In this document: positions 13,201-28,200 of the stretch, one piece after another
Numbering within the stretch: the first letter of the stretch is position 1
How the letters are laid out: every line of letters begins with the position of its first letter
Assembly: GCF_037975245.1 (NCBI RefSeq)
Contig: NC_092570.1
Coordinates: 5,647,001 to 5,711,000, forward strand
Origin: Apostichopus japonicus
Lineage: Eukaryota > Echinodermata > Holothuroidea > Aspidochirotida > Stichopodidae
Length of the DNA stretch: 64,000 nt
Direction of reading: 5' to 3'
Program-made: the position numbers and the translations under genes
Notes under the pieces: generated by a model
The model's input: only the letters and a program-made list of their open reading frames with translations
What the model was told of the DNA's origin: nothing
Databases searched by the model: none

Positions 13201-16200
13201 TAACTAAAACCTCAATTTTCAGAGCACACAGCTCTTCAATACTAATTATTATTAGACATTGCCTTACTGTTTCACACAGTACATCCCATGACAGCAGTTC
13301 ACTGAGTAACAGTATTTATTATGCTGTCCGCACATATCATTTATTAGTCTTTGATTCAAAGGATCCATTCAGATTCCAATCTCTCCTAGATAAACTTAGA
13401 CACATTCCCCAGTGAATGCGACTACCGGGGGCTGTTATATAGATGGTAAGGGGGAGCTAAAAACATTTCACTCAAAGCCACTGGAATGTATCCTGATGTG
13501 TAAATCACTCTTTGGGGGAAATTAAGACCAGATGTTATAACGAGGGATAATGGCAAGATCGTGTAATGGCAAGAACATGTAATGGGATACTTATAAACAC
13601 AGGAAGATGAGAGAGGGGGAATGTTAAGTAGTCATTAGTAGTTATCATTAAATATGTACATTAGGAAGACATGATAAAACATTTTGAGAGGCTGACAAGC
13701 ATTTAAAGAGCAAAAAAGCAATTAAATATTACACAGGTAGAAGAAACTAATTATAGCAGACATCCAGATCAAATTTAACAAGATTTTGACAAAGCTGCCA
13801 TTTAAAGCAACAGCTTTTCCTGCAATAGTAGATGCAATTTTCATTCGCAACTAAATGATTTAATATTCATTCCTTCTCAGTACACAATGATTTGACATCC
13901 ATGATATGATTTGGCTACTTAACGAGCTTCCATTGAAAGCTTGTTATCATTCAAGGCGAAATTTAAATGGTCGTCCAACCGTCCGAAACAAAATTTCTGT
14001 TAGGACTACCAGAAGCAGCTTTTGGGGGTTTCGCGGCAGACAACCTTCTGTTTACATCAAATTCAGATTGCACTGTAATTAAATAGGCCTGCCCCAAAAT
14101 AGGTGAAATGATAAAATTGGTATTGCCCTCCATCACTTAAAATAAAGCAAAAATGATGGGAGACCTATGATCCACCTGAAGGGGAGGTTTACTGGTCCAC
14201 AGTCGGTGTGTCCTGTTCACCAGATCAACGCATCGCTCCTACAGTGTACATAGCGGTCTTTCTTGTGTTATTTTGCTTTCTTTGTTATAGTTGCCCTGTC
14301 ATTCATTTTTTACCTAATATGGGTCAGTAAAAGTCTATATTTAACAAGTTGGTAGTTGGTTATATATTCATTCCCTTACACATTGAACACAGTAGGATTC
14401 AGTATAGCTGCCTATTAACCCTTGTTCTCAGTGAGTAGCTAACAGACCTTATGGTTAATCGGGAGTGTCTCCATTTTCAAGCAATCTCTCGCTGAATTTT
14501 ATGTGCTAGTCTTCCCACAAAATCCTCCTTTTATTGCTAAGGACAGGTTTGTAACTCATTAGTTATTTCCTGACATGTTTCAATACTTCAGTCCACCTAT
14601 CTATTTATTGGCTTGTAGATAGCACTACTACCATCTGTATTTTTCCTTCCCTAACACATGATGATCCAGTAAAGCATAACTATGTATATATTTGACTAGT
14701 CCATCCTCTATTTATTGGCTGGTAGATAGCATTACTACCATCTGTATTTTTCCTTCCCTAACCACAGTACAATCCAGTATAACCATGTGTTATTTGGCTA
14801 GTCATATACTTCAATGCCTTTTGTAGTATCCAATCCCATACTTCTGACTGTACAACCTAACCATAAATTGCTTGTGGTATTCATTTTCCTGACACTTCAT
14901 GATTCAGGCAGGCTATTATTCTTTCAAGGCAGCACTCTGATTATCTCAGAAAGCGTATCTGAGCAACCCCCTAAGAAGCTATCAACACATGCACAATAGC
15001 CCTTAAGTACCTCTAACTAAAGACTATTAACACATGTATAATACCCCATACAACTCTTTTCTTTATAGGGTAATTATTCTCTTTTCACAATGCTGTATTC
15101 TTCGCTTTCTTTTACACCTCAGCAAACCAAAATCTTTCTAGGTTAACTTTACATGGAGTGAACAGAAATAATTTGTCCTGAGATAGGGTGAATGGAAGCT
15201 TGTCATGGGATTACCGGGGGTCTTAGTAGAAGCATTCAACTGTGAAGTTTCTTCAAGAAACACTTCTACCAATTACAGTTTAATAATAAAGCCTGTTACT
15301 GGTTCGTGTCAACCAAGAAACAGACGACAATAACAGGGACAGAAGACTGAAGTATACTCACTGGTTGTTGTCGGCTTGCTGGTATTCTTCCCAATACTAC
15401 TGGGTACTCTGGACGGGAACACAGAATCTCCTGTAAAGGCAAAATATGTCACTGATCAGTCAACAATTCTGAACAGAGCCTGTAGTTAACTAATTTCCAA
15501 GTTTTTTAGTAACTACTTTTATGAAACCTTCTTAGAGTGTAAGGTATGACAAACAAAGATTTAAAGTGCAAAAGCACAAATAACATACAATTCAAATTTC
15601 CATTACTGGGAACCAGCCTTGATTTCCACGGAAACCGATCCCTAGAAACACAGTAAACAAATCTTCAATAACATGGGCCCACCCCACCTAATGAAAAATA
15701 CCTCCCAATGAGCCCTAACCAATTCACACACTCCCTATCTCCTTTTCTAGCTTCTCTCTCAGAAATTGTTCTTGTCCTTTCCTTACATTAAAGAAAACTG
15801 TAAACAAGATGACTGAACCCATTATCAGCCAAAGAGTAGAGCAATGCTGCTAAACAATTTGAAGGGTATAATCTAGTATCATCATCACTAATAACTTGAT
15901 GCCCACTTACTGCAACATCATCATCAATAATAATTTATAATGCCCACTTACTGTAACATCATCACTAATAACTTGATGCCCAGTTACTGCAACATCATCA
16001 TCGCAAAGAATTGATAATGCCCACTTACTGCAACATCACTAATAATTTGATGCCCACTAACTGTAACATCATCACTACTAATCTGATGGCCACTTAATGT
16101 AACATCATCACTAATAATTTAATGCCCACTTACTGTAACATCGCAAATAATTAAATGCCCCTTAATGTAACATCATCACTGATAATTAGATGCCCACTTA

Positions 16201-19200
16201 CTGTAATATCATCATCACTAAAAATTTGATGCCCACTTACTCTAATATCATCATCACTAATAATATTATGCCCACTTACTGTAGTATCACTAATAATTTG
16301 ATGCCCACACTTACTGTAACATGCCTTCGTCCTCCTCAGGTTAAGCGTCGTGATATTTCTCGTCGAGAAGATGCTGACGTTGATTTGAATACGAAACTCC
16401 ACATCTCCTTCTGCCTTTCCTGTACAGCGCACATCTATTCTGAAAACTAGAGCAAGAAGGACGGACATCAAAATAAGAGATAAATCCCGGTTAATCAGCA
16501 TTATTGAGTATTAACGTGTAAAAGCAACATGACATTCTATACTTCAACCTTGCAGCCACACATGTTGCTACTGAACGCCTGACTGACAGTATCTGGTTCA
16601 ATTGAATTAAACATTCAAGAAACGTTTTAAAAATCAGAATGTTATCGGGTTAATTTTCCAAATGTACATCCTCGAACAAATTAAATTATGAACGGCTGCA
16701 AAAATATTTTGTCAAATGTAGAGGTGTCTATCGCTAGCATGGAATCTTTGCTTGCCTGCTGGAGAGTAAACGAACCAGGTGTGACCTATTTAATAGTTCA
16801 GCTCTAACATTCACAGATAGTGAGGATGGTGCATTCCATGGTGAAGTTTCAAAAGTTGCAATTAAATGAAGAGTTCAACTTGGCTTCAAGGATTGTACTA
16901 AGAAACAAACCTCAACAATTTCATTCACTATTTAATTCATTTTTAATTCAAGAACATATTTTTGTACAATATTCCAATGAATATATCACCATGTAAAGTA
17001 ACTTCCAGCCAAAAACACTTTTCTGTTATTCATAATTGTGGGGCATATGAAATATGCAAATGGAGGGTTAATTTCTCATTTTATTTTTCTCACAAAGACA
17101 GTGTAATCAACTCATATCTTTGGAATGGATTTCATGAATCCAGCTGTAGAAATCTTAGGAATTATGTCCAAATTATTTCATATTTCCACTCGGTGAATGG
17201 CAATGCCAATCAAACAAGTTTCTATAAAATGGTACAAAAATATGTATAGGATCCTTAGTTGGTATTTTTTTAAATTGTTTTGGTTATATATGCTGAATTC
17301 AGCCTCTAATTACTGTGTGACATGCAAACATTAAATTCCATGTAGATAGTGAAGCTGACTTGCTAACTTTCAAATTTATGCAAAAAAAACTTATCCAAAT
17401 TTTGCCCAAATGAACTGCAGTCTTCTGTATATTGTATCTGACTATTCAAGTTTCTTTTAGGCTTAACCTTGAATCTTTTGAGGTTATTATCAATTTTATG
17501 AATGATAAAATGCACTTTCTTTAGTGTTTTTAAATTTATATTTTTATACAACTTACAAGGCACAAAGAATAACACCATTTTAATGACCGCAGCAGTTAGT
17601 TTACACAACGATGGAACACAGCACTGAACAGACAATTACAATATAACATTTAGATTTAATTTAAAATAAAAGGATCTTGGATAATTTCATACCAGCTTGG
17701 GAGGTGAGGGAAAAAGTTGTCATGATATGGTTCCCTTCACTACTACGGTAGAGAGTTTCTTACCAGAAAGTTCTTTTGGGACTTGTCCATCCATAGAGAT
17801 GTTCGTCCTAGGAGTATAAAGAATCCTTGTGTTTTCTGATACAAGATCCATTGAATAAAATATCTGCAAAGATAAGAAATGATGTGTCTTAAAATGGTTA
17901 TAAAAATAGAAAAGCATAATAACAACAGCATGAAAGTAGTTGGTTTTGTGCTTTTTAGACTAGCTTACAGTACGGAGCGTCCTAGAAATATACTTTCACA
18001 AACAATTAAAGGCTTGTTCGGGCTGTTTATCTGTAAGCGACAACAGAAACTTGTTTGATTCTAAAAAAAAAGTGAGTGGACTGTCGTTTGTAACATTTAC
18101 AGTAAATTAGTACTAGAATGGAAACAGCTGCTCTAAATGGTAATCTACTCCTTCATCAGATCTTCAGGAAAGAAATTGAATACAAGAAAAAAAAAAGGGG
18201 GGGGGGGAGAAAGAGTCTTCTAAGACACATTCTAATTTTACATCCAAAGCGAATTTCCACTAAGTTTCCTTCCCTTTTCCGCATAAAGACAAGCGACATA
18301 CTTTAAAGGTTTTGAGATGAAATCTACTTGAAGAGCCTCGCATACTGTATATCAACTCAATGCGGTTGAGACAATCATGCCATTAGAAGTTCCTGCTGAC
18401 AGAAACTGAAGTGATTTGAATTTTAAATGAAGCAAGCAGTCGTAAGATTTCTTTAAACGAGCAGCGATAAATGTAACAACTGTATCTAGATGAAGGGGAT
18501 TCGATAGGCCAACGGGCTAATTTTAACTGAATTCAAAGTAACAGATTTGTAGTAGTACACAGGACCCTGGAGTGCATCTGCATATTAAAGCATATATATG
18601 AGGATGGGTTTGCAGTTCAATTTCACTGCCACGATACGCTCGAACAACAAAAACTAGTATCAAACAGCTGTTTAATCAAAATTTGGCATTAGAGGCTTTT
18701 CGTTCAGAAACGTCAACAGATTGCCTAAGACCTACCACTCGTTCACAGAGAAGTCGACCGCAAGGAATAATTTGGTGTTCAAACTTAGTGTATGTAGCTC
18801 TTTCAAAGGCTCGGGATTTTGTCTCTCATAAAGTACATTAACTTTGGAACTTCCTGTGACAGTGTACAAAACTGCTATAAAGTTGGTACTTGGCAAGCTG
18901 CACATTTTGCATGGTATCATTTTGTGATACAATTATGGATAAAATATTCCCCTGGCCTAGTATACTTTGCATTTATTTGCATATAACTCAAGACTGAAGC
19001 TATATTCTCGTTAACTGATGCACATGGCTAATGACCAACTGAATGGGAACTTCTGGATGTGGATTTGCAATTTGCCATAAAACCTGGTATAGAAAAAGTC
19101 TGTACTGTGACTACAGTAGAGTGAATCTAATGAGGAGCCAGGATATTCTAAGACTTACGTAGTTTGGATATTTACTTTGCTCCTTGCTTACCTGTCTCCT

Positions 19201-22200
19201 CACAACCTCAGCACTCTCATTCTACCGTGTCTAGAGTGACCTGGTAACCTTTAAACCTCTGTGACCGGACCCTCCGTTCAATGACCCCCCCCTCTCATTC
19301 TACCACCCCAAAGTATTCTATAACGTTTGTTTCATCTCGGATTTTCAGGAGCGGAGTAAATTATTGATACAAATGTCAACTAGTTACTTGGAGCAAGTTT
19401 AACATTTAATTGCCCCAATAAAGGGATGCCCTTTAATGATTGTAATCAGTGCTGAATTCTGATGATTTTTATTGACCTGATTCTACATATGTACAGTTAA
19501 TGTGTTACAACTGACCATGTGACACTAACAAGCTTTCTTATTCATTTGCTACCAACTCAACTAAGTATTCTATTAAACTGATATAATGTTAACTAATTTC
19601 TAAACTGACGTACTACTAAATGCTGAAAGCAGGTGTTCTACAGACTATACTTCAAAGCAAGTATGCTATTGAACTGATGTTTATGACTTCTAGTCAATAT
19701 TTGACTCTTACCGTACCATAAAATCATAACCTTTTTTGGATGAATATAATCCTACTTAAAAATATTAAACATCATCCATTTTTGTTTAAAAAAATTTATT
19801 CCATTTCTATAAAAAAAATGTCTGACATTTTGTAGAGACCAAAACCGAGTACAGCAGTGATCAATTAGCTTATAAATACTTACGGTATCTTCGGTGCTCC
19901 ATGTTAAGTACAGCCTATTGATATCTCTCGGAACAGGAACGACATAACGCACTGCTGCTTGATTCACCCAGTCATCACGAACATACACCAAAGCGCCATG
20001 CAAACCTGCAAAAAAAGAAGAAAAAAAATCAATACATAGTAGCTATAAACCATCAAAGCACATTTAAAATGTTTATACTCGATGCACTTTTTAATTAAAT
20101 ACACGAGCACGCTACATTTGTTTGAAAAGGGCATTAAACTATACCGCCATACAAGCGGGCAAGTTTACATTTGGAGAATGACTTTTGATTTATGCAGGTA
20201 GTCTTTCATGACGGGCATTTGCTGACTGCCAAAATAGCGATGTAGCTCAACATAGGCTTACAGAATAAAGTCCTGGCAATAAGAGATGACGTTATTTATG
20301 GCCCAGGATTTCACAGATCAGAATGTTCGAATGAAGGTTGTGATACAACAATTACAAGAGAACACCGACCGGTGAAAATGGGTTAAGATAAACAATAAAC
20401 CTATCACAACATATCTGGCAACTGGGTACACAGTGCAAACAGATTGAAAAAATATTTACATTGCTTTTAGAAAGCATATCAATCATGGTGGTTTTGATGG
20501 GGGCATTTCACAGGATCACAAAATAAATGTAACCATGAAACAGGATTTGATCATGGAGAGGTAAAAGTGGTATACAACAAATATAGCAGCTGTATTTAAT
20601 AATACACAATGAAAGATGCTGGTCTTGGAAAATAAAACATTTTATTCGGGTTCCGATTGTAATTGAAGCTATTGAAGTGTGTTGGTAAAATTGACGGCAA
20701 CAAATCCATTACAGTTATGTAGTATTACTTTATTACTCATTCAATTTGCTATCTGAACAGACTAAACAGAACACATCACAAAAATAAAACAACCCAAATA
20801 TTGTACAGACAGTTAAATTTTTACAGTGTATGTCAGCTTATTGAATATCATGTTTACAATAGTTTTTTTTTAAGGTTTCTTGACAAACAGAAGAAGGTTA
20901 CTCTGGGTCTGAAGTAATTTTAAGCAATATTGACTCTAACATATTCAGGCTCTATAGGATAATGATCAAACTACTGAAGCAGCTTTCTGATGTTATTTTG
21001 CAAATCATCTAAACATATGGTACTTTACCAAGCGTTACTCTAAATGATATTGCAATCGACATCACTTACTGACACCAGACTAGATTTTTTCAAAGCCAAA
21101 TGAAGATGAATTAGCGATTAACAAACAGAATTTTAGTCTAGCCCACAATCTCTTTGTCGTCTGGACACTTTCCATAGTAGTACAGTTTATATTAAAACAA
21201 GAATAGTTTATAAAATTAGCAACTTGTAAAGGTTCTAAACCTTTGACTTTAGTTCTAAGTTCTAAACCTTTGACTAAAGACTTTAATGTATACGCTTGGA
21301 GAGGAACTTGACTAACGAAATTAATGATCTATATTTGTTATGAGATTGAAGTATCGAAGCAGCAGACCAGGAATTTTTATCAAACTCGATTCAAAAAGCA
21401 GATTTAAGGCTAACCAGTAACCAAACCTCCACCCTCCCACCCACCCCACCCCAGTTTCCCTAAATATCTTTTCTCAATGACAGAAATAAATGCTGAACAT
21501 TTTTTTACTCTCTCTTCTCCATGGAAGTATATCTAATCCGAACCCTTCTAAAATATATAATCTCGCAAACCGTTATTAGCAATTATTTCACCACGCTAAC
21601 ATTTCAGAGCATTCCAGATATCCACAGAGCTCAATCTAAGCTATTCAGTTTAATTTTTAAAAACCTTCACAGAAGGAATCAAGGTGCATCTAGGTAGAAT
21701 TAAGTCAACCTTTTGTAATTCAATATCTTTCCTAACTATCTCCCTCAAAGGAAGGACAAAGTTACAAATAAATTTCAATCCCTATGAGCCAGATGAATAA
21801 TACCTGTTACCTACTGGTGCATACAGTGAACTGACCACTTTCAATAAATTGTTAGTGACAATTTCCAAGATTCTTTGACCACTCTTGACCTTTGAGTAAC
21901 CCTACAGTGCATCGCTTTTATGATTCTCGGCAGTAATCCCACATCGAGGTAGACGGTGTATAAACCACAACATAACTGCAACAGATTATCATTCCCATCC
22001 TTGGAATAACAACAACTTACTACAACGTTTAGTATCCAGATACATCTGATGCAGCTTTTGGACATTTTTCTGTTTATTTGTTGAACTTAAATTGGTAATA
22101 TATAAACCATAAACACAAATTATGAGGCAATTCATGTCAAATAATGAAAAAACAATGTCCAGTACTCTGGAAAATGTCTTTCCTCAAGTTTGTACATGTG

Positions 22201-25200
22201 ATTATTAACACAATAAGAAAGTGTCTCTAAATGAGAAACTTTTTCAAACTCAACGGGAAATAATAGGATCAGATCTAATCTATAATATTAATTTTGAGAA
22301 ATGACTGGAAGTTTGGCAAAATGTCCCACTTGTACAGTCTGTGTAGTCACTGTTAACTTCCACCGAAGGATTTATTGAACTTTGCGAGTAATTTCTCTAA
22401 AACTGCCAAATGTAAACTGGTTCTGAACCTGTAATTCAATATATCAATATTTTTGTTTTTTGACTTATCACATTTTACTGTGTGCAATATTAGTAATCCT
22501 TAAAGCAGCAATTTCCATTGATTGCAAACTAAATTCCAATATCAATGATATTCCTTAGTTTGAATAATGGTCTCATTACTGATCCAATCATGATAAAAAA
22601 AATATTCTTTTTTGACAATTTCTAATTTCCCTTTTTCTTTGCATGCGATTAAGTTTATGTGAACATCGATATATATCTGCAAAGAATTCAAGTACCAAAT
22701 ACCGGAGTATTTCCCCCCCCCCCTCCTCTGGCATTGCCACCACTTTCCGGTATCGGTTCAGCAGGGTAAAACTAATATGTAGAACTGTTCTGCAAGGCAT
22801 GTAACTTTTTTTGTGAATATGGTAAAAAATGGCCAATACAGAGTTTTCTAATGATATTACAAATTACAGCAGACATATACCGTGACAACAGCTGCCGTGA
22901 CTTCCTTCGCAACAAAAGAGAGACACAACTTCTTACAAAGAGTTAGGCCCTCAAGAAATGTTACTTCTGCATGACCGAATCTGAAAGAACGTATACAATT
23001 CTGGGTCGTGACAACCTTTTCCAGATGCTTTTTTCTCCATGTTTACTTTCCTCTGCAGTATTATCCTGGGCAGATATAATAAATTAGTAATCTTTCTCTA
23101 CAGCTTCGGTGGAAATCATTTTCTAGCTTCCATGGAATTTCCATGGACATAGGCTACATAGCACACAAGATTAAAAGGAGAAAATAAGAATGACTCTTTT
23201 TTGGTTAATCAACATCAAATTCCCCCCTGAGATATTTTGAGCAATCATCGTATGATGGTTGCTCAAGAAATGAAAGGATATGTAGTCACTTGCAGCATAT
23301 TGTTTGCTCCTGTTTGTGGTATTAGGAATTCAAGTGCTATGCTATTTACATAATAAGCGATACGCATCATTAATACACCCTGCGCTCAGTGTTAAATTTG
23401 TAATGAAACCACGGATCACACCTAGTGATTTGAGCCCCGCAATAGAGACTAGGATTGAGGGGGGGGGGAGGGATCAGAGCCTGTGCTCTGTGCTTAAATT
23501 TGTGATGTGAACACGGCTTGGGGTTGACGGGATCGGCAGTGACCTTTAACTTCCGTTGTTGTTTGTTACTGGCATGATTTGATACAATAATATTGTACAC
23601 ATTATTCGTAGCACAGCACTGCACATCACATGGCTTATGATTTCGCTCCTATTCTTGTAGTAAAAGAAACATTGTGATGGGGAGGGGTTCAAGATCAATT
23701 TAATGCCGAAAACCAAGTGCGGGGTCTGATCCGTAATGTAAATGCAATTGTCCTCCTACTATTGAGGTCCTGCATAAACAATTAATTTACTGCAGTTAAA
23801 TGTAGTTAAGTGCATGTTTGAAGATCAGAAATTCTGCAGCCATATTGTCCATCTGTATCACAAGTACTAAGCTATCACAAACAGGACATGCCCCCCCCCC
23901 AATTGTTTACACATTTCATGCATTTCTTTGCTAAAAAGTTCCGCAGGCCACATTCATAGCACTGAATCATTCATACAGTACATATTTACCCATTGTGGCA
24001 TCCTTTGAAGGACCTCAGTGAAATCTACCAAATTACTAATTTTTTGTTCTCAAAATTTCCCTACCTTTCTGCCTTAAATGATGTCAAACTGTTTGACATT
24101 TCAGGTATTTTATTGAAAATATAAGTACAGCATAAAAAAAAATGTATGGAAACTGGAAAATTGTCCCTGTATTAATTGAGAAGATTTTCTATGGTCTTAA
24201 TATTCGTAGAGTGAACAATTTTTGTCCAAAGCATCCCTCTGCAAAATAAACATTCATGTTTAAGCATGGCATGCTATATAGTTCCATCTTTGAAATAGCC
24301 AAAAAGTCCCATCAAACAAGATTTTTGGGGGCCGTTTGTAATTTCCTACCAAGGAACCCCATACATTGTGGAGAATTCTCCAAAAGTTGGGCAGATCAAC
24401 AATTTTCAACTTAGTCCAAAAAATTTAATTATGGAACTACGACACAGAATTACTCCACATGTCGGTCTCAGACAAAAAGACACCTACCTCGGAACATGGA
24501 AGTATCCCTTATGGATTTGAAATTGGGCTAATTTTAAGGTTCCCCAGAATGTAGCAGGGAATAATGACTCACATATAATCTATTTTCATTTTTGGGAATG
24601 CCCTTAGGCCAAAATTATTTGCCGTGATGTGAATCACTCCGAGTATAATTTTTTTTTTTTTTTGTACAATGAATTATCAATTGTACTATACATAATATAT
24701 AGGCCTAGTGCTGACTTTTTTCTTTAGAGATATTTTTGGACAATGCAAGATAAAGACAAATGCCTGGTTTGAGCGTAGAGCATTAAGACCTTCTCGCTTT
24801 ATATTAAATGGACTTAACTCAAAAATATTTTTTCGCCGACTGCATTTGGCGAGAATAATGTTGCATTAGTGATCAATTAAAACGGCAATTAAATGGCAAT
24901 TATGACAGCAAAGATGAAATAATGACAATGACGAATGGAACCTCTTTTTAAAAGGTTTCAGAAGTGTTTGCATAGAGTCTTCTCAAAAGGATGAACTCTG
25001 ACATACATGCTACAGTACAGGCTTTCCAAAATCCTTCAGAACAAGTTTGATATTAAAATTGATACTGTACACTACCTACAGTAGTCTACTTGTAACTCAC
25101 AGTATAGGGAGACTGGAGAAGATCAGTAAAGGTCAAAGGTCAGTACACCTGCAAAGCATTTTGCTTCAGGCTATGAGATAACCAGCTGGGGTCATATTTG

Positions 25201-28200
25201 CATGGGTTTGTCGAAGTATGACTAGGTTAATACCATTGTAATTCACTTAATAAGTTTTATTAGTATTTTATGCGATATAAATGTGAATAGATTTTCCAAA
25301 AAGAAGTATACAAGTAGTCAAAGTAAATACAATAATAACCAAGTTAAGACTGTTTAGTTCAGTACTGGTAATGGCAAACCATTAGACTTGGGTAAAGCTA
25401 CAGTATTCTTGATTTTCTGTTCTTTGGAGCTAGCAGGCGAAGGTAAGAACCAAAATGGTGCAAGGGTCTTTCCGTAAAGCGATTGGACATTCCTTGTCAG
25501 ACCTGTTCAAACCCTCCGGTGAGTGATCGCCACTCAAGGACTTCACTGCCATCCCTCCTTCCGATAAACTTCCCAAGTGGCCAAGATGAATTGCATAGCC
25601 TCCCCTCTCCCTGACAAGGATCAGTGGAGACATGTTTTTATTTTATTTTTTTAAAGTCTAGTCTAAACAACTGGATCTTTCAATATTCATCATACATCAA
25701 TCTCCCATATTGGTCTTTAGAGTGATAAAGACATTTTTTTGCCACTTCAGCTTAAAATTATTTTTTTAAGCCCACCTCCCCCTATCCTTCAAAAAAAAGA
25801 AAAATAAGTGCATACACACATCTTTTTTAGCATCTTAACAATACAACAAAATACAAGTGTACTTTAAAAAGTTATAAAATATTGCATCCACTTAGAACTA
25901 GCCAGAGAGATTGGTTTTGGACTCATACCCAAGGGACAAACAGTTGCAGGAGAAAGTTATAACATTTTAATTAATTAAATATAGATACTGGTCAGTTGAT
26001 ACTTGAATAAACAGTCTAGGTAGGTCAAGGAAGGTCAAGGAAAATCTTTTTTCATACCACATCCGTTTCTTTGACAGGACCAATTCTAAGAGTGTTCTTG
26101 AACTCGATACTTAGGTGGATCCACATATCAAGTACCATGTTAAATCATCATGTACATTCTGAGTTAGAGAGATTAAAATCCAAGGCATCACACACACACA
26201 CAGATACCCACACACACAAACATACACAAATATGGACTCCAAAAGAAAACATCACACCCAACAGCTTCTTAATGTTTTGAATAAATCAGAGGCAAAAGTT
26301 TCCCAAATAACTAATGTTTTATTGAATGTAAAATTATACTTTGAGATGTATGTTACCTTCATTAATTTCCCAAGTGGCTGAGTCACTTGTTCAAGTTTTT
26401 GTGATGGCCTCTCCATCTACTCATCACACGTCTCATGTTTGAAATGCAAGTGGTGACTGGTTAAAACTGCTTGATCAAGTATAAAAGGGTAGTCAATACA
26501 CTTAGAACTAATAACTCCCATGGGTACAGATCATTCAGTAACCAAACATTAGTGCTCAGACTGTTCATGCACTGCATAATTAAAAGTGTAACATAATAAG
26601 CACACAAATGTTACAATGTTAACTGATTCCACAGTGCACACAGCTTCACGAGGTGTTACTAACTCAAGCGACTGCAAATTTACAGCATTTTCATCCAGAT
26701 GACCGACATGGTGTCGCAGTCAAAATTAACATTACAGCAGGACATTACATGGATATTTCTGTGGCTGCAGTCGACCACAAAACCACATCCTCACAGCAAT
26801 TTGGTACTGCGGGAAGGTATTGACTTTTTTCTAATAATATTCTGATATTTTATGAATGCATCTGGCAACAGTGGAATGAATGATATCACCATGGCGATCA
26901 TTGAGCTGTACAGTCTTTGCTTTTTCTCTGTAATATTTAACACAAATGCACAGAGAGAACATGATTTTAAGAGAGAAATAAGTTGCATGATTTCGATGAA
27001 AATTCTGAATATAGAGAAATTTGACACATAAACAAACATTCCAAATATGCATCACCATTTCACGCATCATTCGACAAGAAAATAGAAAAGTAAAGCTTTT
27101 ACAGAACATCCACAGTCGTGACATCACAGACGGCCTACTGTGATGACATCACAGACCCCTACTGTGATGTCATCACATATCCCCTACTGTGATGACATCA
27201 CAGATCCCCTACTGTGATGTCACAGATCCTCTACTGTGATGACATCACAGACCCCCTACTGTGATGTCACAGATCCTCTACTGTGATGACATCACAGATC
27301 CCTACTGTGATGACATCACAGACCACCCACTGAGATCCACGTCCTGGAAGACTCAAGGGTTACTGTCCTTTGGCCAGTCACAATAGGTACAGTAATACAC
27401 TCAATCAACTATCTCTCTTGTAAGGAAACAGAATGAGATGGGTTTTCTACTATCAGTGTGGAATATTTTGTTCTCTTCATAACAAATGTTTCATTGCCTG
27501 CCACCAGAATTTCCCTTTAAACGGACCTCTAATGTCCTTCAGTTTTTCCTTGAATTGATTCATTCAAAAACATTAAATTTACAGAGTTATTTAATTAAGA
27601 AGCCTGAATGACATATGACCTGTATACTGTACCCTACATTTACTCACTGTGGCCTGCTTTTCTTCATAATAATTACTCTGACCTGTTCACTTTCAGGCTT
27701 TTCTCTCTCTATCTCTATCTCTCATTGCTGAGAGGCATTTACTACATTTCTTAAAACCAATAAATCCAAGCCAACACTCTCAGCTCTTCCCCCCAAATCT
27801 CTGTCTTTACACTTCAGCACACACCAAAGCACTGGCACTGCTAATTACCAGTGGGAGCAGTTTTTACCTATTCTCCTTTATAGAAAGGAGAATGCTGCCA
27901 AGAATTAACCTTCTCATCTCTACACAATAAATCCCACCTTTGGTAGTTCAAACCCTGACAACAGAGCTCATGTCAGGAATTCCAACTAGGAGGCCTAGAT
28001 GGAAACACATATGTAACCTCTGGCCAGCCAGGAGAAGACCATTAAAAATTAGCAGTATAGTATAGCACTACTACAGATGCTGTGTGGAGATAATGTACAA
28101 TATATATACCACAACACCAGGAGAGAAAGAGAGAGAGCCATTCACTGCCTTGTAGAGTAGTAAAGACATCCATAAAGTCAATCATAAATAGTTCTTTGTG

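Larger units (their letters stand above)
12624..15361. other. RYK intron 5 (2.7 kb)
   Basis: Holds repeat copy C (13966-14140) and the 108-bp tandem duplication (14591-14802). Around 12730-12830 there is a short local repeat of GGCTACAAC..TAGCCTAACA. Nothing coding was recognised. Confidence 0.6.

Noticed and set aside
25430-25640. Minus-strand 67-codon frame with GGTTTGAAC, considered as a tRNA-derived SINE or exon
   Set aside because: No matching A box at tRNA spacing, no acceptor stem, and no second copy in the window.
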